Counted from the first letter of the stretch, positions 12,235-19,379 are shown. The stretch: DNA of 19,379 nucleotides from an uncultured Micavibrio sp. (GCA_937896295.1 CALBME010000047.1:1-19379); one strand, 5' to 3'. Made by a program: numbers and translations. Notes: generated by a model from the sequence alone, not told the origin.

Positions 12235-13833
12235 TTAAAGCTGACCCTCAATGGGCAAAAGCGAGAACAGATTGGTCTGCGCCTTGCGCAATATGCCTGC
12301 CTGCGGATCTCTACCCAGGTATTGAACGCGACCCTGATCGTCCTGTGTCACCCATATCAGGCCGCCTTTATCGCTCAGGTTAAGGCGAAAGCTTTGCTGG
12401 GGATGGATCGACTGTTCAAAAATCCGTGTCGCCTGCTCCGAAAGCTGCGGTGAATGAATAACACTGATTACTTCGGTATTCAGGTCGGTGGAACGGGGGT
12501 CCATGTTATAGGAACCGACCACGATATCCTTGCCATCAAGAATATACATTTTGCTATGAAGGCTTGCGCGCGGAGGGGCGCTTGACCCGAACAGACGCTG
12601 GCGCGGGCGCTCGCCGTCCACGGGTTTGAATTCGTAAAGCTCCACACCCGCCTTGACCAGATCTTCACGGTAACGGCGATACCCGGTATGGACAGCGACC
12701 ACATCCGTCGAGGCCAGTGAATTGGTCAGAATGCGCACCCGCACACCGCGCGCAGCAAGCGACTTAAGCCACGCCGTGCCCTCTTCGCCCGGCACGAAAT
12801 ACGCAGACACAATATCGAATGAATGCTGGGCCTTGTCTGCCAGCGCCTGCAGTTTCGCAAGGGGCGGACTGGTCGCATGCTCGGCATTCGTATCGATCTT
12901 GCCCGGTTTGTCGGCACTGAATTCCCCCGCTGCCCAGACCAGGGGCAGATCCCCCTGCTTGATTTCGCGGGCGAGATCGCTGCTCAGAATGCCGTGCCCG
13001 CTTTCTTTGGCAAATTCTTCCTCCCATGCCTGCTTCATTTCTGACCGTAATTTCTGTACCGCCTGCGCGTCACGATCAGGGGTGCGCAGCGTACGCAAGG
13101 GAAATGCCTCATCTGAGTTCCAATAGGAATCGAAACTGTTTGAAATACGCGCAACGATCGGGCCCGCATTGACCAGATCCATATCCTTGAAATTGCCGTC
13201 CGCCTTGGCATCAAAATATTCGTCACCGATATTGCGTCCGCCTGTCACCGCAACCTGGTTATCGGCGATCAGAGCCTTGTTATGCATGCGTTTGACCGCC
13301 TTATCGAGGCGGAAAACAGCACCGACCACACCTGCAAGCCCCTGCCGCTTGGTCATCGCAGGATTGAAAACCCGGATTTCTATGTTGGGATTGGTATCAA
13401 GGATCGCCAGACTTTTATCGACTTCGTTGAAAGAAATGCTGTCGATGAGAAAACGGACACGAACACCCCGCTCCGCCGCGCGAAGCAATGCCTCGAGCAC
13501 AAGATTGGCGGCATCATCCTCATGCATGATGTAATATTGCAGATCGAGGGTTTTTTGCGCCGCCAGCACAAGCGCCATGCGCACACGTAAGGATTCTTCG
13601 CCATTCGGCAGCAGCATGAACCCCGATCGGCCGGGGTAAGCCGCCACATCCCTGGCAAGAGCGGCACCGATGGCGGTTTTTTCGTTCTGGGGAATGGCGG
13701 TGGTGATGGTCCGGCGGTACTCATCCGCATCCGGTCTGCGAAACCCCGAAACGCAGGCTGCCATTACCAGACACAGCATGCAGGCCATCACAGCCTGCCC
13801 TCTCCTGCGAAAAGCGGGGAATAAAACATTCAT
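12235..13833 (-). CDS. Two-HKD phospholipase D family lipoprotein, cardiolipin-synthase C-like
   Basis: A 532-residue protein with a lipoprotein signal: basic n-region RRR (residues 9-11), hydrophobic core and lipobox VMAAC (C27). Two phospholipase D active-site motifs are intact: H184-N-K186...D191 (followed by GGRNIGDEYF) and H426-S-K428...D433 (followed by GSYNMDPRS). This two-HKD arrangement with the GGRNIGDEYF motif matches the ClsC/YmdC branch, which makes cardiolipin from phosphatidylglycerol and phosphatidylethanolamine; ClsC itself is not a lipoprotein, so the enzyme activity here is inferred. The ATG at 13833 is kept because it supplies the basic n-region; a second ATG at residue 16 has a better ribosome site but a poor signal. 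An exact stress-type promoter lies immediately upstream. Confidence 0.85.
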   Translation of the reverse strand: MNVLFPAFRRRGQAVMACMLCLVMAACVSGFRRPDADEYRRTITTAIPQNEKTAIGAALARDVAAYPGRSGFMLLPNGEESLRVRMALVLAAQKTLDLQYYIMHEDDAANLVLEALLRAAERGVRVRFLIDSISFNEVDKSLAILDTNPNIEIRVFNPAMTKRQGLAGVVGAVFRLDKAVKRMHNKALIADNQVAVTGGRNIGDEYFDAKADGNFKDMDLVNAGPIVARISNSFDSYWNSDEAFPLRTLRTPDRDAQAVQKLRSEMKQAWEEEFAKESGHGILSSDLAREIKQGDLPLVWAAGEFSADKPGKIDTNAEHATSPPLAKLQALADKAQHSFDIVSAYFVPGEEGTAWLKSLAARGVRVRILTNSLASTDVVAVHTGYRRYREDLVKAGVELYEFKPVDGERPRQRLFGSSAPPRASLHSKMYILDGKDIVVGSYNMDPRSTDLNTEVISVIHSPQLSEQATRIFEQSIHPQQSFRLNLSDKGGLIWVTQDDQGRVQYLGRDPQAGILRKAQTNLFSLLPIEGQL

Positions 13834-13841
13834 AGCCCACG

Positions 13842-13867
13842 AACGCAGTAAGGATATATATGGTTCC
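13842..13867 (-). promoter_or_regulatory. EcfG-type promoter for the phospholipase D gene (GGAAC-N17-CGTT)
   Basis: On the minus strand GGAAC (13867-13863) and CGTT (13845-13842) match exactly with a 17-base spacer. It begins at the base after the msrA stop codon. Eight bases separate the -10 box from the ATG at 13833. Confidence 0.72.
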
Positions 13868-14449
13868 TTATTGACCCCAGACGGCCTTCAGCTTGGCCGC
13901 GCGGCCGCAACGCAGGGCGTAATTGTCGTAAGCGGCCGGGTTCTTGAGGTAATAATCCTGGTGATATTCTTCGGCCGGATAAAAAGTCCCCGCATCCCTG
14001 ATTTCCACCGCAACATCCTTACCCAGTTCCTTAGCAATGGCGTCCTTGACCTTTTGCGCCTCCGCACGCTGACCGGCATTCGCTGTAAAAATGACGGGAT
14101 GATATCCCGGACCAAAATCACAGAACTGGCCCTTGCCCGATGTTGGATCGATATGCCGGAAGTAATAATCCAGCAATTGCGCATAGGATGTTTTGGTATC
14201 GTCATACGTAACCTGCACTGCCTCGACATGTGGTTTCCTGCCATCATGATAATTATCATAGGTCGGGTTCACGATATCCCCGCCAGCATAGCCGGATACG
14301 GTTCCGGTAACACCCGGCGCAGGGTCGAGCGCCTTTTCCATGCTCCAGAAACATCCGCCCGCCAGCACGGTTTTAACTTCGGCCGCCTGAACGGATAGAG
14401 GAACAGCGAAAAGGGTGGCAGCAAGACATAAAAAAAGACGCACGATCAA
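13868..14449 (-). CDS. msrA: Exported peptide methionine sulfoxide reductase A
   Basis: A protein of about 193 residues that reduces methionine-S-sulfoxide. The catalytic cysteine is C33 in the GGCFW motif; other family marks are the GYAGG loop, the HVEAVQVTYD segment and the YHQDYY block near the end. A C-terminal cysteine (ALRCGR) may act in recycling. The N-terminus is a signal peptide (VRLFLCLAATLFAVPLSVQA), so this is a periplasmic form. The start codon is not ATG: TTG at 14449 or GTG at 14443 are both served by the AAGGAGAAGGA ribosome site, and TTG is used here tentatively. No stress-type promoter is seen; it lies 82 bases after the zevB-like gene and may be read through from the zinc operon. 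Confidence 0.9.
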   Translation of the reverse strand: MIVRLFLCLAATLFAVPLSVQAAEVKTVLAGGCFWSMEKALDPAPGVTGTVSGYAGGDIVNPTYDNYHDGRKPHVEAVQVTYDDTKTSYAQLLDYYFRHIDPTSGKGQFCDFGPGYHPVIFTANAGQRAEAQKVKDAIAKELGKDVAVEIRDAGTFYPAEEYHQDYYLKNPAAYDNYALRCGRAAKLKAVWGQ

Positions 14450-14531
14450 ATCCTTCTCCTTTATTTCTCTCAATATACGGACAGCTTCAGCCAATCGTTA
14501 CAGACAGCCATAAATATCCCCCCTATACAGG

Positions 14532-15389
14532 TCAGCGCCGATGCGACTGCAAAGGATGGTAATACGGTGAAATCACACCGGGATCTTCCTGACGGGGAAG
14601 GGCATGATAACAAAAGAGCCCGCCCAGAAACAAAATGAGCGCGCCCCCGGCAATCCTGACGACACGTCCCGAGATATCGATGAATCGGTCCGATCCATGA
14701 ACCAGTTTAACGACCCCGGTCTTTGACCCAGTGACAGCTATGGCGATCATACTGACCGTCAGCGCCGTTCCGGCGGCCATCGCCAGCGTCGCAGCCATGC
14801 CAGCATAAACCTCACCCATAAGACAGCCAAAAAACATAAGAATCAGTGCGCCGCTACATGGACGTATCCCGATGGAGACGATCATGCCTGCAACCGTTTT
14901 CCAGTCGTCCACACCGATAAGATCTGAGGGCGTGGGGCCATGAGGATGGCCACAGTCACAATCCGCTCCGTGGATATGAGCGGGACCTTTGATTCCTTTT
15001 AACATCAGAACCAATCCAATCAGCGCAATCAGACCAAAAGACACGCATTCAAACCATGCGGCGACATACTCAGTCTGCGCGCGGGCAAGACCCATGCCGT
15101 AAAACAAAATCAGAACCAGCGTGATGGCGACAACCGCCTGCAGCAATGAAGACAAGGCGGTGATGAGCAGGCCTTTGCGAATGGTGGTATGATCCGCCAA
15201 AAGATAACCACTGATAACCATTTTTCCATGCCCTGGACCCGCGGCATGGAAAACACCATACAGAAAACCCGCCAGTGCCAGGCTCGCAAATGCTGCGACC
15301 GAACCACCCTCATGCAGTGCGGTGATGTCCTGTACTATAGAATCATGAAACTGGCGCTGAATTTGATCGATCAGTGGAATTATTTGCAT
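14532..15389 (-). CDS. zevB: NicO-family metal permease, ZevB-like
   Basis: A 285-residue membrane protein with about six transmembrane segments. The HAAGPGHGK motif in an early helix and RPCSGALIL in a later one are the marks of the NicO/RcnA superfamily (PF03824). A His/Cys/Asp-rich loop between helices (HIHGADCDCGHPHG, about 142-155 region) suggests metal binding. In Haemophilus influenzae the DUF1007-NicO pair ZevA-ZevB is needed for zinc acquisition; here the two genes overlap by ten bases and follow znuC-znuB, which supports zinc rather than nickel or cobalt. The direction of transport is inferred. The ATG at 15389 lies within the end of the zevA-like gene. Confidence 0.82.
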   Translation of the reverse strand: MQIIPLIDQIQRQFHDSIVQDITALHEGGSVAAFASLALAGFLYGVFHAAGPGHGKMVISGYLLADHTTIRKGLLITALSSLLQAVVAITLVLILFYGMGLARAQTEYVAAWFECVSFGLIALIGLVLMLKGIKGPAHIHGADCDCGHPHGPTPSDLIGVDDWKTVAGMIVSIGIRPCSGALILMFFGCLMGEVYAGMAATLAMAAGTALTVSMIAIAVTGSKTGVVKLVHGSDRFIDISGRVVRIAGGALILFLGGLFCYHALPRQEDPGVISPYYHPLQSHRR

Positions 15390-16012
15390 CTTAGCGTGAC
15401 CCTTTCGGCAAAATACTGACCCAGGTTATCGGGTGCTGTCGCATTTTTATCGAGTGATTTGGCCAACAGCGCCCACGCGGCGTCCGGCGTAGGTGCTACC
15501 AAGGTATGCGTACAGTCCGTCGCTCCCCCGGTCATCGAAACGGCGTCCGCTGCATCCTCGTGACGCATGGAAATATAATAACTGGGATCATAAATACGAT
15601 AGCTGATCTTTTCATGCCTTGGATCGAGAGGGCGATCCACTATGACGGTAAAATCCAGCACGATGCGTCCCTGCGCAAGATACGTTTTTACGTCCCGGGT
15701 GCCAGTTAGTAAAACCTTCTTTCCGTCCCGTTCGACATAGGTGAAATAACTGAACTCAGCAAGATTACCAAGATTGCCTTTGGCCAGCGCCATCAGTTCA
15801 TCAGGCTCGAATGTCTTGTTATGGTTCGCGTCGAAATCCTCAAGCGAAAGGGCCGTGTAATACGGGTCGAACGTCCATCGCTCCTCAATCGCCGTGATTT
15901 TTCCACCTGAAAAAACCACCTTTGAACGGACATCGATCCATTCATGCGGATGCGCATGCGCATCTGATGGCAGGCATAAAAACAAAAAGACAAGGCACAA
16001 GAAGATGCGCAT
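15380..16012 (-). CDS. zevA: DUF1007 family periplasmic protein, ZevA-like
   Basis: A 210-residue exported protein: signal peptide (MRIFLCLVFLFLCLPSDAHA) directly followed by HPHEWIDV, the typical start of DUF1007 proteins, where the first histidines may bind metal. A segment DANHNKTFEPDE resembles an EF-hand-like acidic loop, as is usual in this family. DUF1007 proteins pair with a NicO permease; the pair ZevAB supports zinc uptake in Haemophilus. Here the gene starts one base after znuB stops and overlaps the NicO gene by ten bases, so it is tightly placed in the zinc operon. How it delivers metal to the permease is not known. Confidence 0.82.
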   Translation of the reverse strand: MRIFLCLVFLFLCLPSDAHAHPHEWIDVRSKVVFSGGKITAIEERWTFDPYYTALSLEDFDANHNKTFEPDELMALAKGNLGNLAEFSYFTYVERDGKKVLLTGTRDVKTYLAQGRIVLDFTVIVDRPLDPRHEKISYRIYDPSYYISMRHEDAADAVSMTGGATDCTHTLVAPTPDAAWALLAKSLDKNATAPDNLGQYFAERVTLRCK

Positions 16013-16013
16013 T

Positions 16014-16868
16014 CTACCGCGTCAGGTATGTCCTGACGCTCCCATGACGGCCAAATAGCACGGATATAAGGCACAGAATGCCCGTAACAACCACCACCGC
16101 AGGACCTGCAGGAATTTCATGGTGATAGGAAATCAAAAGACCGGCAAAGCCACTGGTAACGGCGATCAGAATACCCAGAAGAAAAGAAGCATCCAGAGAC
16201 TGCGTCCAGAAACGTGTGGTAATGGCGGGCAAAAGCATCAGCCCCAGCGCCATCAGCGTGCCGAGAATTTGGAACGACGCCACAAGATTGACGACGACCA
16301 GCACGAAAAAAACACTGCCTATCCATGACGCTCGGCGGGAAGATGCCTGAAGAAAGTCAGGATCAAAACATTCAATCACAAGCCCGCGGAATGTCTGACT
16401 AAGAATCAAGACCGTAGCCGCCGCTGTACCCGCGGCAAGAAACAAAGCATCGTTATTGATGGCAAGAATGTTACCGAACAGTATATGCAACAGGTCCACA
16501 CCGCTGCCGGAACGGGAAATCATGATTACCCCGGAAGCGAGCGAAAGCAGGTAAACAAGGGTAAATGACGCATCCTCTTTCAACTGCGTCACCCGCGTCA
16601 GGTAAAAGGCAAAAAATGCCACGACAATACCTATGCTCAGCGCAGCGCCGGTCATGTGCCACACCGACAATCCCCAGATCATGAAGGCGAGGGATACCCC
16701 GGGCAGAATCGCGTGCGACATGGCATCGCCCACAAGGGCCATGCGACGCAGATTCAGGAACACGCCCAGCGGCGCACCGCTGATCGCAAGAATGATGCAG
16801 GCGCAAAGCGCGCGCCGCATGAAGCTGTAATCGGCAAAAGGCTGGAACAGGATTTCATAGAGCGTCAT
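16014..16868 (-). CDS. znuB: Zinc ABC transporter permease ZnuB
   Basis: A 284-residue membrane protein with about eight hydrophobic segments, of the ABC-3 family (ZnuB/MntB/TroC). The family block LRRMALVGDAMSHAILPGV (about 41-59) is clear, and the later segment LMALGLMLLPAITTRFW is conserved. It forms the membrane channel for zinc released by ZnuA and driven by ZnuC. Its ATG overlaps the znuC stop by four bases (ATGA), so the two are translationally coupled. Manganese or iron members of the same family look similar, but the adjacent zur, zevAB and Zur box point to zinc. Confidence 0.92.
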   Translation of the reverse strand: MTLYEILFQPFADYSFMRRALCACIILAISGAPLGVFLNLRRMALVGDAMSHAILPGVSLAFMIWGLSVWHMTGAALSIGIVVAFFAFYLTRVTQLKEDASFTLVYLLSLASGVIMISRSGSGVDLLHILFGNILAINNDALFLAAGTAAATVLILSQTFRGLVIECFDPDFLQASSRRASWIGSVFFVLVVVNLVASFQILGTLMALGLMLLPAITTRFWTQSLDASFLLGILIAVTSGFAGLLISYHHEIPAGPAVVVVTGILCLISVLFGRHGSVRTYLTR

Positions 16869-17638
16869 GCGTGATCATGCCCATCATGATCGCAGGGTCT
16901 GGACCTGGGCGCAGGAATATCCTTACCGTCGGTGTACAGCTCGGCCATGTCGAGATCGAATGACAGAAGCTTCTGCCGGAACATGTCATGCGTATGCCCA
17001 CGCCCTATGCAGCGCCCTGCAAGAACCACGCTTTCAGGAAAATATTTACGGATCAGCATAAGATCATGCATGACACAGATGACCGTCCGCCCCTGTTTAT
17101 GCCAGTCAAGGATGACATTGATCAGTCGCGCCGTAGTTTCCGCATCGACCGCCGTAAAGGGTTCGTCCAGCAGAATGATTTTTGCATCTTCTACAATGGT
17201 GCGGGCGAACAGCACGCGCTGGAACTGGCCACCTGAAAGTGAACCGATCTGACGGTCTTCCAGGTTTTCCAGTCCCACTTCAGCCAATGCCGCGCGCGCG
17301 CGTATTTCCATCTCGTGGTCAATTGTCCGCCCCTCACCCACGGTCTTCCAGAACCCGCAGCATACGGCCTGTAGCACGGGCATGGGAAAATCCCGGCGGA
17401 TAAAGCTGGTTTGCGGCAGATATGCGATATGATTTTTAAGGGCCGGATCGATATGGATATGACCTTTGGACGGCTTGAGAATGCCGGCAATCGCCTTGAG
17501 CAGCGTACTTTTCCCCGATCCGTTGGGACCGGCGACGGCCGTCAGCGAACCGGTCTCAAAATGCGCATGCACATCATGGATGGCAACCTGACGACCATAA
17601 CCAACGGTAATATTTTCAAGCGCAACCGCGTCACTCAT
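16865..17638 (-). CDS. znuC: Zinc ABC transporter ATP-binding protein ZnuC
   Basis: A 257-residue ATPase with Walker A GPNGSGKST (37-45), signature LSGGQ (134-138), Walker B IILLDEP (154-160) and switch H191. The C-terminal end is His-rich (CDHDGHDHA), as in many ZnuC proteins, and may sense zinc. The ATG at 17638 is chosen because the ABC domain starts there; longer GTG and ATG starts (17677, 17650) lack ribosome sites. The ATG itself has only a weak ribosome site and overlaps the stop of a possible 29-codon upstream frame by ATGA, so coupling is plausible. The gene is transcribed from the Zur-box region shared with znuA. Confidence 0.92.
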   Translation of the reverse strand: MSDAVALENITVGYGRQVAIHDVHAHFETGSLTAVAGPNGSGKSTLLKAIAGILKPSKGHIHIDPALKNHIAYLPQTSFIRRDFPMPVLQAVCCGFWKTVGEGRTIDHEMEIRARAALAEVGLENLEDRQIGSLSGGQFQRVLFARTIVEDAKIILLDEPFTAVDAETTARLINVILDWHKQGRTVICVMHDLMLIRKYFPESVVLAGRCIGRGHTHDMFRQKLLSFDLDMAELYTDGKDIPAPRSRPCDHDGHDHA

Positions 17639-17724
17639 GACAGAGCCCATAGCGTAAGCAAGGCAATCACCGCGCACAACGCGCAGGCAATAGAAAGACG
17701 TGCAAAACGGCTCATGAAAAACAT
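17635..17724 (-). CDS. Possible small membrane peptide upstream of znuC (29 codons)
   Basis: Between the Zur-box promoter and znuC lies a frame starting ATG at 17724 (or 17715): MFFMSRFARLSIACALCAV, then IALLTLWALS and a TGA that overlaps the znuC ATG as ATGA. It reads like a real membrane peptide, with a basic start (SRFAR) followed by a single 17-residue hydrophobic helix. There is no good Shine-Dalgarno. It could be a leader peptide that couples translation into znuC, a small membrane subunit, or chance. I do not recognise a family. Confidence 0.4.
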   Translation of the reverse strand: MFFMSRFARLSIACALCAVIALLTLWALS

Positions 17725-17752
17725 GAATGTATATCGGTTCAGATCACGGGAA

Positions 17753-17793
17753 TTGACAAGTGTTAAGTTATAACATACAAAACCCGCTGTCAA
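17753..17793. promoter_or_regulatory. Divergent znuA/znuC promoters with a Zur box between them
   Basis: A near-palindrome TAAGTTATAACATA (17764-17777) matches the alphaproteobacterial Zur-box type TATGTTATAACATA in 13 of 14 positions. It is flanked by TTGACA on the plus strand (17753-17758, with TACAAA 17 bases later at 17776) and by TTGACA on the minus strand (17793-17788, with TATAAC 15 bases later). A zinc-loaded Zur bound here would block both promoters at once. Confidence 0.65.
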
Positions 17794-17808
17794 CTTGAAG
17801 GACCCGTC

Positions 17809-18720
17809 ATGAAAAAAACGCTGATCGCCGCTCTTTGGCTTCTATTTTCCGCCGCACCCGCCTTTGCAGCCCCCCTGCCGGTGGTGGCGTCCTTCAGCAT
17901 TCTGGGAGACATGGTCAAGACGATCGGCGGCGAAGACGTTACGGTCACCACGCTGGCCGGCCCCGACAGTGACACCCACGCCTATCAGCCCACCCCCTCG
18001 GATGCCCGCGCGATGAAAGATGCCAAAGTCATATTCCTGAACGGGCTGGGGTTCGAAGGATGGATGGATCGCCTGGTCCAGTCCTCAGGGACTGCGGCGC
18101 CGCGCATTGTCACGACAAAGGGCATCAAGGTGCGCGATATGAAAGAAAGCGGCGCGGAAGATCATCATGAACACCATGATCACACTCATGGAAATATAGA
18201 TCCGCACGCGTGGCAGAACCTCGCCAATGCGCATGTCTATGTCAAAAACATCACGGACGCGCTGGTGGCGGCCCTGCCGGACAGGGCAGAGGCCATACGC
18301 GCCCGCGCCCGCGCCTATGATGCGCAGATCACGAAAACCGACATGTGGGTGCGCGACCAGTTCAGGAATATCCCGCAAGACAGCCGTTTCATCATCACCA
18401 GCCACGATGCTTTTGGATATTTTGCAGACGCCTACGGCATCACCATCGACGCGCCGGAAGGCCTGAGCACTGAATCCGAACCGGGTGCCCGGCAGGTGGC
18501 CCGCCTGATCGACCAGATCAGGGCACACAAGGTAAAGTCAGTTTTCATTGAAAATATGGCGAGCCCGCGCCTTATGCAGGAAATCGCGGCGCAGACCGGG
18601 GCGCAGGCCGGCCAGACACTCTATTCCGATGCGCTTTCCAAAGCGGATGGGCCCGCCCCTACATATTTGTCGGTATTCCGTCACAATGTACCGTTGATGG
18701 CCGCAGCCATGAGGCATTAA
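17809..18720 (+). CDS. znuA: Zinc-binding periplasmic protein ZnuA
   Basis: A 303-residue cluster A-I (ZnuA/TroA family) solute-binding protein with a signal peptide (KKTLIAALWLLFSAAPAFA). Zinc ligands expected from the family fall at H57 (DTHAYQP), H133 (DPHAW), H199 (SHDAFGYF) and D274 (YSDALS). A His-rich acidic loop (DHHEHHDHTHG, 118-128) just before the second ligand is characteristic of zinc rather than manganese members. GAAGGA precedes the ATG. It delivers zinc to ZnuBC encoded on the other strand; both units share the Zur box upstream. The zur gene follows ten bases after its stop. Confidence 0.95.
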   Translation: MKKTLIAALWLLFSAAPAFAAPLPVVASFSILGDMVKTIGGEDVTVTTLAGPDSDTHAYQPTPSDARAMKDAKVIFLNGLGFEGWMDRLVQSSGTAAPRIVTTKGIKVRDMKESGAEDHHEHHDHTHGNIDPHAWQNLANAHVYVKNITDALVAALPDRAEAIRARARAYDAQITKTDMWVRDQFRNIPQDSRFIITSHDAFGYFADAYGITIDAPEGLSTESEPGARQVARLIDQIRAHKVKSVFIENMASPRLMQEIAAQTGAQAGQTLYSDALSKADGPAPTYLSVFRHNVPLMAAAMRH

Positions 18721-18730
18721 GATCCACGGA

Positions 18731-19177
18731 ATGAACAAGACAGACGTCAAACAGCTTTTGAAAAAGGCGCAGACTTACTGCGAGACCGGCGGCCACCGCT
18801 TTACCGAGCCACGCCAGTACGTGCTCGAAATCATTGCAGGCGCCCAAAAACCGATCACAGCTTACGACGTCCTGGCCAAACTGGCAGAAAAAATCGACAA
18901 CCCCAAACCACCGACGGCGTACCGGGCCATCGAATTCCTGACGGAACACCATTTCATTCATCGCATTGAATCCATGAACGCCTATGTCGTGTGCCAGACC
19001 GACCATCGCCATGAAGGGTCACAGTTTATGATCTGTGACACCTGCCAGACGGTTACCGAAACCCATTTATGCCATCTGCCGGCACCTTTGGACGCCAAGA
19101 CAAAGGCGGAAGGTTTTCATATGACAAGCTGGAACGTCGAATTACACGGCACCTGCCGCAGTTGCAGCGCCCACTGA
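18731..19177 (+). CDS. zur: Zinc uptake regulator Zur (Fur family)
   Basis: A 148-residue Fur-family repressor. The N-terminal winged helix has the TAYRAIEFLTEHHFIHRI recognition region (62-79). The dimerisation domain has two CxxC pairs, C102/C105 and C142/C145, for the structural zinc, and C88 with the DHRHEG stretch (91-96) fits the regulatory zinc site of Zur. With zinc bound it should repress the znu genes through the box at 17764-17777. It lies ten bases after znuA and has only a weak ribosome site (GGA), so it is co-transcribed and probably feedback-regulated. Confidence 0.92.
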   Translation: MNKTDVKQLLKKAQTYCETGGHRFTEPRQYVLEIIAGAQKPITAYDVLAKLAEKIDNPKPPTAYRAIEFLTEHHFIHRIESMNAYVVCQTDHRHEGSQFMICDTCQTVTETHLCHLPAPLDAKTKAEGFHMTSWNVELHGTCRSCSAH

Positions 19178-19379
19178 CTGCCTCTTTCCCAGACGCGATA
19201 TCTTTAAAAGCGAGAGGACAATAACCCGCGTGAGCGCTTTTAACGTACGTCTAAATTGAGATGCATACGCCCCACATACACCCAAAACCTGCATTTAATT
19301 TTATGCCCGTATTCAACGTACTGACACTTTGATCCTCTTAATTCACACCCGGTACGAGCGCGGTGCAAAAAGCCATGAA
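19178..19379. other. Downstream intergenic region, no gene recognised
   Basis: Contains a 9-bp inverted repeat TTAAAAGCG (19204-19212) / CGCTTTTAA (19235-19243) with a 22-base loop and no T tract beyond two or three bases, so it is a poor terminator. The remaining AT-rich sequence has no clear gene. An ATG at 19375 is too close to the end to judge. Confidence 0.4.

Noticed and set aside
19204..19243. Inverted repeat after zur as a terminator
   Set aside because: Loop of 22 bases and no T tract; could be incidental.
19340..19379. Possible C-terminus of a minus-strand gene at the right edge (MAFCTALVPGVN then stop)
   Set aside because: Too short to separate from chance, no supporting motif.
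1..19379. CRISPR arrays, tRNA or rRNA genes, insertion sequences
   Set aside because: No regular spaced repeats, tRNA-like cloverleaf, rRNA segments or transposase motifs were seen on reading both strands.

Overview
The window looks like an accessory and stress-related stretch of an alphaproteobacterial chromosome. The main evidence is a repeated promoter pattern, GGAAC-N16/17-CGTT, upstream of many genes; this is the established signature of EcfG-type general-stress-response sigma factors, a system of Alphaproteobacteria. The gene content agrees: DUF1328, DUF883, CsbD, PRC-barrel, glycine-zipper, PA2169-type four-helix and cardiolipin-synthase-like genes, a CHASE3 hybrid kinase and a Zur/ZnuABC zinc system. 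I cannot name the genus. The first ~330-470 bases (the end of an EAL-domain gene plus a broken reading frame) are much more GC-rich and look like a different, Burkholderiales-type genome. They may be a contig chimera or a transferred piece.

Layout. 1-198: C-terminus of an EAL phosphodiesterase. 199-524: no intact gene. 525-1046: a 54-residue anti-sigma-like protein (minus) and a DUF1328 membrane protein (plus), divergent, each with its own stress-type promoter. 1161-4962: a signalling block with a CHASE3-PAS hybrid histidine kinase, an ECF sigma factor (minus) and an OmpR-family response regulator; the sigma/regulator intergenic region is rich in repeats. 5080-7117: DUF883 and holin-like membrane proteins, a small membrane protein and an LpxR-like lipid A deacylase. 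7181-10993: many small stress-type genes (a Trp-rich small protein, EF-hand protein, four-helix protein, an 88-residue unknown, PRC-barrel protein, CsbD, glycine-zipper lipoprotein, an 85-residue conserved hypothetical). 11059-14449: AI-2E-family exporter-like membrane protein, a two-HKD phospholipase D/cardiolipin synthase lipoprotein and an exported MsrA. 14532-19177: zinc homeostasis. A divergent Zur-box region separates znuA-zur (plus) from znuC-znuB-zevA-zevB (minus), the latter preceded by a possible 29-codon membrane peptide that overlaps znuC by ATGA.

How it fits together. I find six exact GGAAC-N16/17-CGTT sites, three GGAAC-N17-TGTT sites and two sites with one mismatch in the -35 box. 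All lie in upstream regions in the correct orientation, and one of the latter faces the sigma gene itself. The simplest reading is that the sigma factor encoded here drives most of the small envelope-stress genes around it, with the unusually short anti-sigma-like protein and the kinase/regulator pair as candidate controllers. No PhyR or NepR is present in the window. The zinc cluster is a separate regulon under Zur that joins the classical ZnuABC importer to a ZevAB (DUF1007 + NicO) pair in one transcription unit.
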